DNA from: Dillenia suffruticosa
Lineage: Eukaryota > Streptophyta > Magnoliopsida > Dilleniales > Dilleniaceae
Assembly (NCBI GenBank): GCA_033439265.1
Contig: JAVTVX010000010.1
Location: 30,059,056-30,123,055, forward strand
DNA: 64,000 nt
Direction of reading: 5' to 3'
The notes under the pieces are model-generated. The model had not been told where the DNA came from, searched no databases, and saw only the letters and a list, made by a program, of their open reading frames with translations. How positions within the stretch are numbered: the first letter of the stretch is position 1; every line of letters starts with the position of its first letter. Shown piece after piece: positions 25,261 to 37,932 of the stretch. Both the position numbers and the translations under genes were made by a program.

Positions 25261-27519
25261 AATAGTGACGGTTTTTTTTTTTAAGATGGTAGGTAAATTA
25301 AAAGACTAAAAAAATAAAGAAATTACAAAAATAATATAAACATAATAAAGACTGTAATTGATACAAAGTAGAATGATTGATATATATAAGACCAAAAAAA
25401 AGAGAGAAAAGATTACGTGTTCCACAACTACATGAGATGTTTCAAACAAAAAATATTTATCACAGTTTCTGAAAGTATCTTTATCAATAATTTTTCGTGT
25501 CAATCTATTCATTAAAAACTAATAGTGAAAGAGTAAAATCATTGTAAATAATAAATAATGATTGCAAATGAAAATATTACCATAGAAGAGAACATAGAGC
25601 ATTTCTTTTCTCTAAATCCAAAACATCTTTATAGCATTGATATTCATATTTTTTTTACAACTGTTCAAAATAAAAAATAAAAAACGGTATTTTAATATTA
25701 AATCTCAAATTAGAATAAAAATAATATGTGTATTTTAAAACCTAGGTTACATCTTGAGTGATTGAGTTTGTTCGACCGAATTTGTTATTTTTTGGAATAG
25801 TTGTGATTTTTCGTACAATACTCATCCGTCATTCGTTCAAATCTTTCAAATGCCCAACGTGATTAACATTCAATAAAACTTTACAAATTGTGAGTGAGAG
25901 ATTTAAATAGGTTAGGGGAGAAGTACTTTCAAGGGAAGGATGGAGAAACTTTGATGGTGGAGCTTTCACCCTCGTATGATTTATAATATATCATTTTCAC
26001 AAACAAAATTTTAAAACCCCGCCTTTGCGCTTTTTCTCCCGCCTCTTTTTTCATTATCACGTTTCTTAATTCCTCACAAATTCTTTTATACTTTTAATCA
26101 ATACCGCAATGTGTCTTTCATATGCGTGTTGAAAAAATCACATATAATTTTTACTACTTACTAGCAAACTACTTACTAACTAGTTAGTACATTTCATGCA
26201 AGTGCATGTCTGTGCAGTCTCTTGCTATAACATTTGTACTGTGTTAATTATATTCATTTGATTAATGAAAAATAATATATATTCTATAATCGATGACAAT
26301 AAACTTATTAATATTATTAATTTAAATATTGTAATGATATAAAATTAGTAATTTATATAATATAGTGTTATAGTTTTGAAAATTTATTGAGTATAATATG
26401 AACATATGATAATATAATGTAATTGTATGTAATGATATAATTAATTATGTGGGTATAATTAATGAAAAATACTAAATCTTGTATCTATTGTATTGGCAGA
26501 AAGTGAGTTTCAAATTCGATCACAATTTATAATTACAAAGCATGATTCGCAATGAATAAAAATTTAATCTTTCATATTTCCACACTCCACACAATTTCTA
26601 TACGCTCAACTTTCACACATCACACACACGTACCACAAACTCCAACCATATTTCAACCACTAATATTCACATATAACATTATTTAAAATTAGTATAGTGT
26701 ACTTCGATTTGGATATATTAGTTCTTTGGTATTTTGAAATAATTCATAAAACTTATTTTTATCCACATTAAATGCATGAAAAGTTGGTTTATTGACGATC
26801 ATACAAATTTGTGAATGATTATACAAATCTGAATGAATCATACATGCAAAACATATCATGGTAAAAAAATTATCATTTAGTTGGATACATCAGATCCATG
26901 TAAATTTTCATTACTCTCTCCATTATTAACAAGTGATTAAAAATCGCGTGTGTATGATTGAAAACCGTATGTGTAGGAAATCTTAATGTGTTGTATTAGA
27001 TTGAATATTTGCACATACAAATTCAAGAAATACAATCACCCACCCATATATTCATCACTTCTTTATAATATTTGTCCATCATATTAAATACAAATCAAAT
27101 TATTTACACAAATTTGCAGCAATAGAAAAAAAGATAAATAAATGAAATAAATAAGAAAATGTTTTTGGCGCGTTATTAAATTGAGCCAATAGAATAAAGA
27201 AACAAAGCAAGAAAAAAATTGATTAAATTGGTACTAAAATAGAAAATTATTTTTGGCACCAAAATGAGAAATATCATTCAAATGTTTGTAAATGTTAAAA
27301 GAGTAAATCTTATAAATTAAGTGTGAATTAAAATAAATTAATATTAATATTGTTAGTTTTTTTAAAATTTATATAAAATTATATAAAATTGATAATTATT
27401 AATTTAATATTATTAGATTATTTAAATTAATAATATTAACCATTTAAATAAATAAATTCATATCATTATATTATTTAAATTAATAATATTAATAATTTAA
27501 ATTAACAATATGCTACTCA
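25261..27519. other. AT-rich interior of the CACTA element
   Basis: About 2.2 kb of very AT-rich sequence ending in ATTTAAATTAATAATATTAA-like repeats at the border of the first GC-rich cassette. No gene is supported. Confidence 0.6.
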
Positions 27520-28114
27520 AGACAGGGGCAGCGATGTGACCACACCGCGCGTAGAGAAGCATCTGCGTGGGCACCTGCCCTTGCCCGCGCGGTCCCCCGT
27601 GCATGCCACGCTCCCATGCATGGCATATGCTCGTGCGGGGCCAGTACGCAAGCAAGCGCCGATGTGGGCACCCGCACATGCCATCGGCGGGGCCACTATG
27701 CATGCCTGTGAGAGGCAAGCATGAATGCAAGCCCGTGCATGCCACCGCGTAGGCAAGTGTGTAAGCAAGCGCCGGCACGGGTGCCCGCACATGCTCTAGT
27801 GGGTGCCCCTGCATGCCACCGCACCGGCAAGTGCCCGTGCGGAAGCCTATCGGTACCTGCGCGGATGCCCACCCATGCCTGCACGGTCACCTGTGCATGC
27901 CACAGCTTGCATGCACATCATATGCCAATGCCAGCGCAGGCAAGCGCGTATTCAAGCGCCTACACATGCTACCACTCAGGCAAATGCGGTGCCACTGCGC
28001 ATGCCTGCGCAAGGCAAGCGTGCATGCAAGCACTAGCATGGGCGCCCACCCTTGCCCATGCGCCGTATGCTCACCCATACACTTGGCAAGCCCCATATGA
28101 GCGCCTGCGCAAGT
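27520..28114. repeat. GC-rich GCATGC cassette 1
   Basis: About 600 bases that are extremely GC- and CpG-rich, bordered abruptly by AT-rich DNA. Words such as GCATGCCACCGCGTAGGCAAG-like (27737, 27811, 27895) and GTGCGGGCACCCGCACATGC-like recur irregularly, many of them palindromic (GCATGC). All six frames are open for short stretches because the sequence is low in stops, so the overlapping frames are not evidence of genes. Confidence 0.8.
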
Positions 28115-31100
28115 TGTCACGCCCCGACTCTCGGATCGAGCACGCGACAACTATCACGATATCTTGATATACGGGTAGAACCTCCCCATATATCGAAACA
28201 CCACAAGGCTATCAAATCAGCTTGTGCAACCTGTTTAAAAGCTGTTTTTCCTCAAAAACATATTCCCAAGTAAAAAAAAATTTTAAATGTAACATTTTGT
28301 CTCAATGCATAAATCAACAACAACTCGAGAGTTTCAAATTATATTTATATAACATAAATACAGTCATCCCAAATAAGTGTACAATGGTCATTCTATAGAT
28401 TTTAAATAAATACATAATCAGCTCCATCGCAAAAGAATGGTTATCCATACCCAAAAGTTCGATACTTCCAAAAGTATATCAAGTGTGTCGAAATGTCACT
28501 CGATACGTCTCCCTGCCAATCTATATCTGGAATCATGGAAAATAAGGGGTCAGTATTTATAGAGAAATACTCAATGAGTAAGGAGATCGACAATATATTA
28601 TCAATTATATATGTGAGCACGGAGTGTTAAAGTACAATTTAAAATACGATGGTATTATGAACAACCATGACAATTTCACAAAACATGAATCATATGTCAT
28701 ACATCGTAGTATTAATACAAGCATCCGTCAACGTTTCAAAATCATATAGAGCTAGCAAATAAAATATCTCCGGCATGGTCTACCGTGACCAATGATGAAC
28801 ACATTGGGGGGTTTTTGTGCAAATATAAAACAAATCAAACTCTCTTCCCCAATGTTGGTCACAGGTCTCAATAGTATCAAGTACAACAATATTAATCATG
28901 TATATAGAATCTGTCCAGAACTAGACAGTGATGTACACACGTCCTCCCCTAAATGGTTCATCCGGCCGCAACCATACATATGGCGTTTGGGGGATACCTC
29001 CTGCAGAAGAGTATCTAGACACAATGGGTGCCATTGCCAAAGACCTTCATAGCTACGAAAGTCCATCATGAATATCATCACATCATCATATCACAAGTGG
29101 GTATCCGACCCACGCATCACAAGTAAGCAAATTTGGCCCATATCAATTTATCAAAACCAAGTCAGTTAATGTGCCAATGTAAATGGAAGTATATAAATTA
29201 TATCAAGTTCTCAAAAGTGACACAAAGTCATTTCAACACAAATTTTACGGATGCGTATCATTTAAACAAACCATTGAGACACTCCTATGATCACAAAAGA
29301 ACATTTGTAAAAATATATCAATCTCATTCTTTCACACACATCATAAATCATGTCATTTGAAAATCTATAAAAACATGGATTTGTTAAATCAATAACACAG
29401 TATCTATAGTCCCACTCACCGTATACGGCAGGATATGACACTCCCTAAGAATATCACAATGTGTCGAAAATATGCTCCCCTCGATCGATCATGAGTGTAT
29501 CACTACAATAACAATACAAAATATATAATCATACATACTCTTTATATTCAAATCTCTTACCAAACTGGAACACAATTTGTCACCATGCCTAGTATACCCA
29601 TACTAACTATAAAACTTCAATTCTTTTCATTTCTAGCTTAAGTCTAGCTCAATTATACAAAGACATAGAAATTTATTCTAAGTGAACTTGACTGCGAAAT
29701 TTCAAATCTGCACAGTCATGGAAAACAGACTGTAACTTCCACCACACATATCCAAATCACATGATTCTTATCTCAAATTAAAGATACGACATAGATTTAC
29801 AAATTTTATTACTAGGGCTCAGATTGAATCAGACCAGAAGACACCTCAAAATTGAGAACAACTCTACGGCCAGAACAGGACAGAACATGATATTTCTCTA
29901 CAGAATTTTTAATGTTGAAAAATCACTAAAAATCAAATTCGTTTCAAAATTAAACGAATCATATCTCATTTTAAAGCTATGGAAGTCTAGTTTCATATGC
30001 AGAAGATCTCACTTAATTTGCACTTATGCAGAAAAAGTTATTACAAAAAGACTACAGTTTGGTCTATTTGCCCTGTTTTGTAGAAATTTAAAGTTTTAAT
30101 ATTTATATCAAATCATTTCTCTCTTTTTAGTGTAGAAATTTCTGCACACTATACATCTCTTTCTCCTCTAATTTCTTGGCCAAACACATACAAATTTTGC
30201 ACTTTCTCAATATTTAAATCAACAATCATACACATATTTTCATCATTTTCACACTAACATGTTTTTGTATTTAAAAACAACATTTTCAGCCCACAATTTC
30301 ACATTTCTCTCCTTCAAATTCTCAACCAATCACCCACAAATTCTGCACATATATTTACATTGGAAAACTAAACTTTTCAGCACACCAAGACATATTAAAA
30401 TCATCCAATTTCTAGGCCACACATGCTGAAATTTTCTTGCATACATTTTCTCAAGTTCTATTGGATTTTCCTCTAAACTCTAAGATATGAAATCGTGTTA
30501 AAACATAACATATGAAACATTCACACATGGTTCTTTAAATTTCAGCTAGTGCAGAATTTTTGTTTTGTTTTGTTTTGTTTTTTTTTTTTTTTTTTTATAT
30601 CTTATATTGAGATGTTTCAAGCTCAATCAAGACTTCTCTCCAAAGATCTCTCTTTTCCCCTTGCTCCTAGCTCACGGTTACATAACATTCACCATGTTAG
30701 CTTTCTCCTTTTTGATTCCAAATCAACATATGTTATACTAGAGACAAAGAAAAAACTTCTTACCTAGAGATGTGAATGAAACTTGAAGAAACCATAGATC
30801 TCTTCCACTTGAAGCTTACGGTTTTCCTCTTGGTTCATCAAGCTAGACTTCTCCTTTGGTTCTAGTTTTTGGATATGTTGTTCTAGAGTTTGTGAAGATT
30901 TGATTTATGTAAAAATATTTGGGTGTTATTGTAGAAAATTTGTGAGTTCTTCCCCTTCAAACTCACGGTTCTTGAGAGAAAAATGAAGAGCTCTCTTTTG
31001 TTTCTTGCTTTGGACTCTCACAGTTTTGGGAATGGTAGAAGAAGATAATGTTTACTTGTTTAGCTTGGCTTGGACATTTGAAGTGTTTGGAAGAAGAGAA

Positions 31101-32181
31101 GAAATGTTTGTTTATTAATTTGCTTCATTCAATCCTATCTATCCAATTTTTTCAAGATAAGTTCTTAACCCTAGGATTGTTTGGCCATAACAAGCATTCT
31201 CTTTCTCTCTCCTATGGTTTGGCTTCTTTCTCACACAACAAGCACTCTTTTCTCACACTACACTCAACTCCTCATTACTGTTGTCTCCCAATAATCAAAT
31301 CCAAGGGCTCACAAAATTTGATCTAATCCAAATTAAATCCTCACCATTGGTTTGTTCCCAAGAAGCCCACTCGCTTTCACTCAATGAATAGTCTCTTGTT
31401 TCCCACTAATCCAATCCAATAGTCCAAATAATTCATCTCACCACCTACTTAATTTTTACCCTTGGATTTCTTCCCAAAGGTCACACCATTCTCTCTCTTT
31501 TCCCTTGATTTTCGTCCAAGTCACACTCTCCCTCTCTTCTCACTTGTTTGGTCATGATTTGAAAGAATACACTAGTTAATTTCCTTAAATCTCAACCATT
31601 GATCATCTCTAGGGTCATTTCTTACCATTGGATCATCTTACACCAAACCCAACTCATTTTCTCTCACTTCATCAATCCATAATTAAAATCTAGTCACATA
31701 CTAACCAAAGACCCTAACCATGTTTTTAAATTCTTATAAATTTCAAGTGAGTCCCTTGACTTAAAAAAAAATTTCTTTTTGACCCCAAAAATTTTTATAA
31801 TTGTACACCAGACCCAAAATCTCATATTAGGCCTAATTTAATTTGTCTCGCATCAAAACGGGGTCGTTCAGCCTTGTAGAGCCACATCCGACCCAGCTAG
31901 GGTTTTATTGACGATTTCCCATAAAATTTGCGATTTAACCCTACGAAGTGAGATTTACTCAAATTTGAGGTTGCTATACACTCTAGAGTCACCCTCATTA
32001 TTATTGGATTATCGGTGGTCATTTTGGAAATTTTTGAATTCCCGACGATTTGGGTTGAAATTTTCGGGAGTGGTTTTAATAAAAAATTTTCTTAGTGGAT
32101 TTTCTACGTTGAATATGAGTAATAACATATATAAAATGAAGAGGTGTACAATAGAAATTACACCGAGGTGTCGGTGTTACA
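28115..32181. mobile_element. Solo LTR, Tekay/Del-like chromovirus type, 4.07 kb
   Basis: Begins TGTCACGCCCCGACTCTCGG and ends GTGTCGGTGTTACA. CAAGT precedes and CAAGC follows, an imperfect 5-bp target duplication. GC-cassette sequence continues on the right (32187 on), so the insertion split a cassette. Long LTRs starting TGTNACACCC are typical of Tekay/Del Gypsy elements. No internal domains occur. Shared blocks with 54973-59067 include AGAACCTCCCCATA, GATACCTCCTGCAGAA and CACAATGGGTGCC. Confidence 0.78.
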
Positions 32182-32186
32182 CAAGC

Positions 32187-32335
32187 CAACGCGGAAAGAG
32201 CTCCTGTGCGGGCGCCCAGGCGCGTAGCATGCCAATGCATGCACGGGCACCTAGAGCATGCCGCACAAGCGCCCACCCATGCCACTATGCAGGCAAGCAC
32301 CCGCGCGGGCAACCTGTTGCATTCACTTGGTGATG
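32187..32335. repeat. GC-rich cassette 1, continuation after the solo LTR
   Basis: CATGCCACTATGCAGGCAAG and CACCCGCGCGGGCAACC restart the cassette vocabulary of 27520-28114 directly after the solo LTR. Confidence 0.75.
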
Positions 32336-32930
32336 GGTGCGCAACACTTGGGTTTCTTCTCATGGAAAGGCTGTAAGAAGGGCAAGGGACCTTGGACTTG
32401 GCACTAGGATGACCGAGAAGCCTTAGATCCTTGCACGGCTTTGGGTTTGAGAGGTTTGAGTGGTTGGTTCAAGTGTTTCCTTATGCAAGGTACCAAGTTG
32501 CTCTTTGCACATGGCCTTAACTTGTGGAGAAGTGGATGGAGAAGTGAAGGAAATAGAGAAGGATAGAGAAGAATTGGAACTTGCCTTGATGGGTCTTCAA
32601 GTGACAAGAGCCTATCACGCAATGGTAATGTAAGCTAAGGGGTAGTTATGCACCCTTAAGCCCTAATCTCTTATTCACGCTGGAGAAGAAGAATTCTAAA
32701 ATTTACTTAATAATTCTGGATTGTTACAAGAGGGGGAGGACTGCCTTATTTATACTAGAGGGCCGGAAAAGTAAAGGTCCTCAATACTTAGGTCCTTTCA
32801 TGCTAAAGGACTCCATAAAGCATTAACTAATCCTAATAATATATAGGTAGTTACTTGTCTTTATTACAACACTTCAAAAGACATAGAAAATACATGGAAT
32901 TTATTCAAGAAAGCAATTATTGAATGGAGG
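32336..32930. other. Unrecognised moderate-GC segment inside the CACTA element
   Basis: About 600 bases without a convincing frame, containing GTTACAAGAGGGGGAGGACTG near 32730 and a TTATTTATACT box. This could be part of another old retroelement, but I cannot place it. Confidence 0.4.
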
Positions 32931-32973
32931 GACTGGTGGCCCTTCGACTGCCAGTGCACTATATGTGCATTGC

Positions 32974-33612
32974 CTATGCATTGCATGTGTACTGTCTATG
33001 CACTGCATGTGTTGGGGCTTGATTCACCGCATCCCAACTCATGCAGTAGTACTGAGACATGGCACACTGGCTTGTGTGCAAGTGTAGGGGCATGCATGGG
33101 TGCAGGGCATGACATGATGGCCTGTGCGCTAGCTTGGTGCTTGCCTGTGCGCTGATGCATGCTGGTTGGTGCATTGGTGTGCACCCATCAGGCCATGGCT
33201 CTATCTCCTTGAGCAATAGCCTTGTTTCTTCATACATTAGGACTCCTACTTGAGTCTCTTCACCTGCTAGCTCAATTGCACATGTTTGCTTGGTCTCTCG
33301 CCTATGCTCTCGGTGCACTAAGGCAAGGTAGTGCATTGCCTTTCCTTCCTCGGGCCTTGGCTCCTTCGGTTGCCCTATGAATTGTACCTCTTCATGAATA
33401 AGTGTCTCTTGGCATGGGCTGCATGCTGTCTCTTCATGCATTGCTTTGCATATCAATTGCTCGTACGGATCGAAGGTTGCTCGTAGCATGGCTCTTGGCA
33501 TGTGCAGGCTGCTCATGCAATGGTGCCTCCTCGCATGGTGTCCTTTCAAGCGATAGCCTTCTTGCTTGCTTCTTTTCATATGCAATAGCCTCCTCAATGT
33601 CCTTGGAGTCAA
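32974..33612 (-). other. Unrecognised 212-codon frame, His/Met/Cys/Ala-rich
   Basis: A long open frame without recognisable motifs, rich in H, M, C, A and E (for example MHEETACSPCQETLIHEEVQ). It overlaps 33434-33937 in another frame. Composition follows the TGCATGC-rich DNA, so the frame may be open by composition alone. A decayed gag-like reading of a retroelement is possible. No product is claimed. Confidence 0.25.
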
Positions 33613-33937
33613 TTGCTTGATGATTGCTCAGACTTGTACGAAAGGTTGTAACCTTTGCTTGTAGGGTCGCGTCCTTTGGTGCACGATCGCTTGGGCTTCG
33701 CATGCTACTGCTCGTGCACTGCTTGCTCTCGCTCGTGCAAGCTAGAGCAATGTCATGCAATGCCTTAGGTGATTGCTCCATTGGGTGCATGGATGGTGAC
33801 TCTTCATTGGTGACCTTTGGTGCACCTTGATGGATAGTGTCCGTGCGAACCTCATTCGCTTCCTTTGGCATCTGCAGAGTTGCCTTGATATGGGCATTGC
33901 ATGTTGCATCATGCAATGTTGCAACACAACCCTGCAC
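33434..33937 (-). other. Unrecognised 167-codon frame upstream of the previous one
   Basis: Glu/Ser/Thr/Ala-rich with a charged stretch (SKDIEEAIAYEKKQARRLSL). It shares about 180 bases with the next frame at a different phase, so the two could be one frameshifted frame. The start lies near a CATTGGTGACATGCGCTGCA word, seen in some plant retroelements between LTR and gag. Function unknown. Confidence 0.25.
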
Positions 33938-34715
33938 GTGCAGCGCATGTCACCAATGCCACCTTCTTTTTTTCTTCAAAAAATGTTTCAAAGGGGATTC
34001 AAACCCCAAACTTTTGGAAATTATTTCAATTGTTTCAACTACTATGTAACAAGGTCTCATGTTTTTGCTTTTTTTTTTCTTTTCTTTCTTCCTCTTTATC
34101 TCAATTTCACTTTTTTTTTCTTATCTCACTCTCACCTTTTTTTTTCCTTCACCTTGGGGGTCATTTTTTTTTTCCTTTTTCTATTTTCATTGAATTTTGA
34201 ATTTTCTTACTATGGCTGCGATTGATTTTCCATTACTCTTTCTATTACTCTCTTTATGTGTGTAGCACAGAAAGCATAAAGCATAGAGAGAATAAATGAA
34301 GAGAACTACAAAAGCAAATAAATGAAGCAAGAGTAAGAGAGAGAAAGAGAAATAAATGAAGTTAATATGAGAAGATGTTTTTGGTGCCAAATTAATTAAA
34401 TTACCACCAAAATTAATTAAATTACCATCAAAACGCCAAAAAAAGAGATTTTGTGATGATATTGATAATTTAAATTTTTTATATTATATTAAATTCAATA
34501 ATTTGATATTATAACAACAATAACAATATATAAATAATTACTATTATAACAATATATCATAATAATATGTAAAAATATATCATAATACTATTATATAATT
34601 ACTAATTTAATATCATTTCATTTTTTAATTAATAATATTAATAATTTAAATTAATAATATATAAATAACTAATTTAATTATATTAATAATTCACTAACTT
34701 AATAATTAATATAGC

Positions 34716-34795
34716 CATGGCAAGCATTTGCATGTGCGCTTCCTTGCGTGTGTGGTGGTATGCTGGCCGTGCCCTGCGGCATGGCTGGCCAAGTT
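34716..34795. repeat. Short GC-rich cassette 2
   Basis: About 80 GC-rich bases (GTGTGGTGGTATGCTGGCCG) between long AT-rich stretches. The words are the reverse complement of those in cassette 1, so it lies inverted. Confidence 0.6.
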
Positions 34796-35957
34796 TCTAT
34801 ATAATTTCTTATTTTTATTTCATATTTTCTTTACATTAAAAGAAAAAATTTAGGATTTTAATTCATAGAAAATATTTTAAAGTTTCCACTTGAGAGCCAA
34901 AGAACAAGCCAAAGGGTTGTAATAGAGTAATATCAAGGTTGTGTACAAGGTTAGATAATAAATCCATTAACAACATCATTTAAGAATAATATTTAAGAGA
35001 ATAAATAATTTAGTTGTGTGTATTAGTTATACTACCCACTAATAACATTTTTCTCACCCACTAACATCATTCTATGCATAGGTGATGTGATATGATATAA
35101 ATAGTACAAGAGGTCACTACGCTCAATTATGACAAAATTAAGACAATTAATATTGCTATGATAAAATTTATATTACACTATCAACATTATTCTTGGATAG
35201 ATATATTGGATAGATATAGGATAACTCAAGGCAGATTTAATTTAGTTCAATGATTAAAGTAACCGGTGTTAGAAAAACCACACTTGTTGTTATCATGTCA
35301 CATGTTTAGGTTTAATACCACTTGGTTCATCTCGTAAAGCAGCTTAACAAAGTTTGAGAATAAAGTAATTTAAACTTTTCACCCCAATTTTGTCAAAAGC
35401 AGCATATCATCATGACACAATGAACTTTATTTTTTAATGGTAAGGTGGTTTGATTAATTTTGTCAAAGCTAGCACATGATTTTCGAATCATCTTGTCAAT
35501 CTTGTAACGAGACAATGAATTTTATATGATTTTTATGGTAAGGTGGTTTGATTTTATTAACTTAAACATAAGTAGGTTTAATTTAATTTAGTGATTGTTT
35601 TAGCTTGTTTTTCTTTAAATAGAAGCAAGCAAAGAGAGTAGAAAAAGAGAGAGGGAGAAATAGGGAACTAGCAAGTAAGTAACATGATGATGATTATGAT
35701 TATGATGGGCACCAAAACTAAATTTGTGATTGAAACAAAAAACAAATAAAAAGTTTTTGGAGGTTTCCAAAATAAATCGGGGCTTGACAAAATTTGCCGT
35801 CAGGTTCTGAGAGTTGCTTGAATGATGATAAAATAAATTGATGGCTTGACGGCCATGGTAGGGTGTTTTTTAGAAGTCATATAGATGATAAATAATATTA
35901 TTTTGATAATATATAAATTACTAATTTAATAATATTAAAAATTTAGTAATTAGAGTC

Positions 35958-36200
35958 ATCCGCCATCGCACGACGTTGCGTGGTGGCATGGTTGGGCGCT
36001 TGCATGCGTGCATGCAATGCGTGGTGGCATACGCGGCCGCCTACTTTGGCATCGCCGAGCGCCTGTGGAGCCACTTGCATGCATGTATGCCCTGCACTGG
36101 CGCTTCCATGGCCACATGCCCCATGCGGTGGCATGCGCGGGCGCCTGTGCTGGCATTGCTTAGTGCCCACACGAGCATTTCCAAGCACATGCCCCGCGCG
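35958..36200. repeat. GC-rich GCATGC cassette 3
   Basis: About 240 bases with GCGTGGTGGCATACGCGG and CATGCGTGCATGCAATGC words, inverted relative to cassette 1. It is flanked on the left by the same ATATTAATAAT-type AT repeat and abuts the right subterminal array. Confidence 0.75.
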
Positions 36201-36228
36201 GTTGATCAAACTTACCTTTTACAGTACT

Positions 36229-36460
36229 AACTGGTGATAAGTGGTAAGTAGTGGTAAATTGCTGGTAAATAGTAAGTGATGGTAAGTTACAGACTATATA
36301 TCGCAAACTTACCACTAACTTATCACTATACAAATTTACTTACCACCTACTTACCTACCTATTACTTATCACCTACTTTCCACCTACTTATACTTATCAT
36401 TATCATATACTTACCAATCTACCACTATCATAAATTTACCACAACTTACCACTTACCACA
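36229..36460. repeat. Right subterminal array, partly palindromic
   Basis: Direct repeats of GGTAAGT/GGTAAAT (36229-36290) are followed by their reverse complement TACTTACCACC (36300-36460), so the strand could form a long imperfect hairpin. This lies inside the right end of the large CACTA element. Confidence 0.65.
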
Positions 36461-36993
36461 TAGACTATTTTTAAATATAGTCACTATACTATGATGAAAA
36501 TAGTATATAGTATTTAGAAGGGTATATAATACAAAAATGATAACAATCATAGGTCTTCACTAACATTACAATATATAGGTTAGTGTAAATATAATTTATA
36601 CAAACGGTTTATTCTAACAATGAGAATTAAATTTAGTTTTAAAATACGGTAGAATTTGTGTGTTATCATATATCTAAAATCTATCGAGACGGTATTGTTA
36701 AGTAAACAATAAAAAAGATTTCTATTGAGACTATTTTTAAACCGTACTAAAAAACTATCACATTCACTAATCAAAATTTATAACCATCACAATTGAATAT
36801 TCCTTTACAGACGGTTGTGGTAATTTTACCAACAGTTGGTAAACTTTTCTTCACGGACATTTTATCCCATTGAGAAAAGCCTATATTTTCCCAATGGTTT
36901 CGTCATATGGCGTCTCTATAACCTATAAAAACTGTTATTAAAAATTTTTGACCCTAAAAGTTATCGTCACCATAGCACTTCAATTTTGTAGTG

Positions 36994-36996
36994 TGT
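36994..36996. repeat. Target-site duplication TGT (right)
   Basis: Follows the terminal ATTTTGTAGTG and matches the three bases before 24490. Confidence 0.75.
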
Positions 36997-37932
36997 CCAA
37001 GAGGTAAACATATGTAGACTTCATTTTGTAGTGGACCATGTAAGAAAGCATTTTGCATATCAAATTGATAAAAAAGCCATCGTTGAGTAGTAGCAATAGC
37101 TAAAAGGATTCAGACAATCACCAATTTTACTACCAGAGCAAATGTATCATGATAGTCCACCTCTTCAATTTGGGTATATCCTTTGACTACCAAGCACATC
37201 TTATAGCATTTAATACAACCATCAGAATGTCATTTGATTTTATAAACCCATTTGCATCTAATGGGTTTCTTCTCTGGTGGAAGAGGCATAATAGATCCTA
37301 TATTTATTGTTTCAAGAGCATTCAATTTTGTTTTCATAGCTTCTCAGAATTCAGGTACTCATATATCTAGGGTAAACGTTTTGGGTTCTACAATAGAGAT
37401 TAGGGCATAAAAAAAGTACAGTGTCTAGAAGAAAAATGGTGGAAGGAAAGATAATTTTCCAATGGATATTAAATACCTAAAAAAGTTGAAAATGATTGAT
37501 GTTAAACTTGAGAGCAATGATAGTCATGGTATTTTGTTAGAGGGCGAATCACTCATTGTGAGTAACGAAAAGGTGTTGTGGAATATGTAGTGGTGGGTTC
37601 AACATTGGAATTTGTTAGTGGATAAGTTGAGTCACTAGTGTCGGTTAATGGGAGAGGAAGAATATAGACATTAGCAGTATTCAATTGGTACTTGCAATAT
37701 ATATCGAAAAATATTTTCATGAAACACGACATCCCTACTCACATAAATTATTTGAGATTTAATATTAAAAATCTTAAATCCCTTTTAGCCATATGAGTAA
37801 CCAAGAAATATACATGGTAAAGCACGTAATCAATTTATTTTTGGGATGATTATTTCAACCAAAAACCAAAAATCCGAAAATACATAATGGTGATATGTAG
37901 TTATTTTGTGGAAAAAAGTTCAGAAAGGGTTT
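36997..37932 (-). pseudogene. Copia reverse transcriptase N-terminal remnant
   Basis: Minus-strand reading through 37370-37000 gives broken RT-like text, including a FDMQNAFLHG-like core (normally DVKNAFLHG) and a KMCLVVKGYTQ-like piece (normally KARLVAKGYTQ). Many stops and shifts occur. It joins 24486 when the CACTA insertion is removed. Confidence 0.75.

Larger units (their letters stand above)
24490..36993. mobile_element. Large CACTA-type DNA transposon (12.5 kb), no transposase seen
   Basis: The left end TACTACAAAATAAATGCACT is an imperfect inverted copy of the right end, which read inward is CACTACAAAATTGAAGTGCT. A TGT duplication lies on both sides, and Copia coding sequence resumes on each side exactly at these borders. 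The interior has subterminal repeat arrays (24640-25260, 36229-36460), several GC-rich cassettes, AT-rich filler and a nested 4.07-kb solo LTR. I saw no transposase-like frame, so this is a non-autonomous element. Confidence 0.82.

Noticed and set aside
27497..28167. Cluster of overlapping open frames on both strands
   Set aside because: All six frames are open because the GC-rich repeat lacks stop codons; amino-acid text is low-complexity and no frame is favoured.
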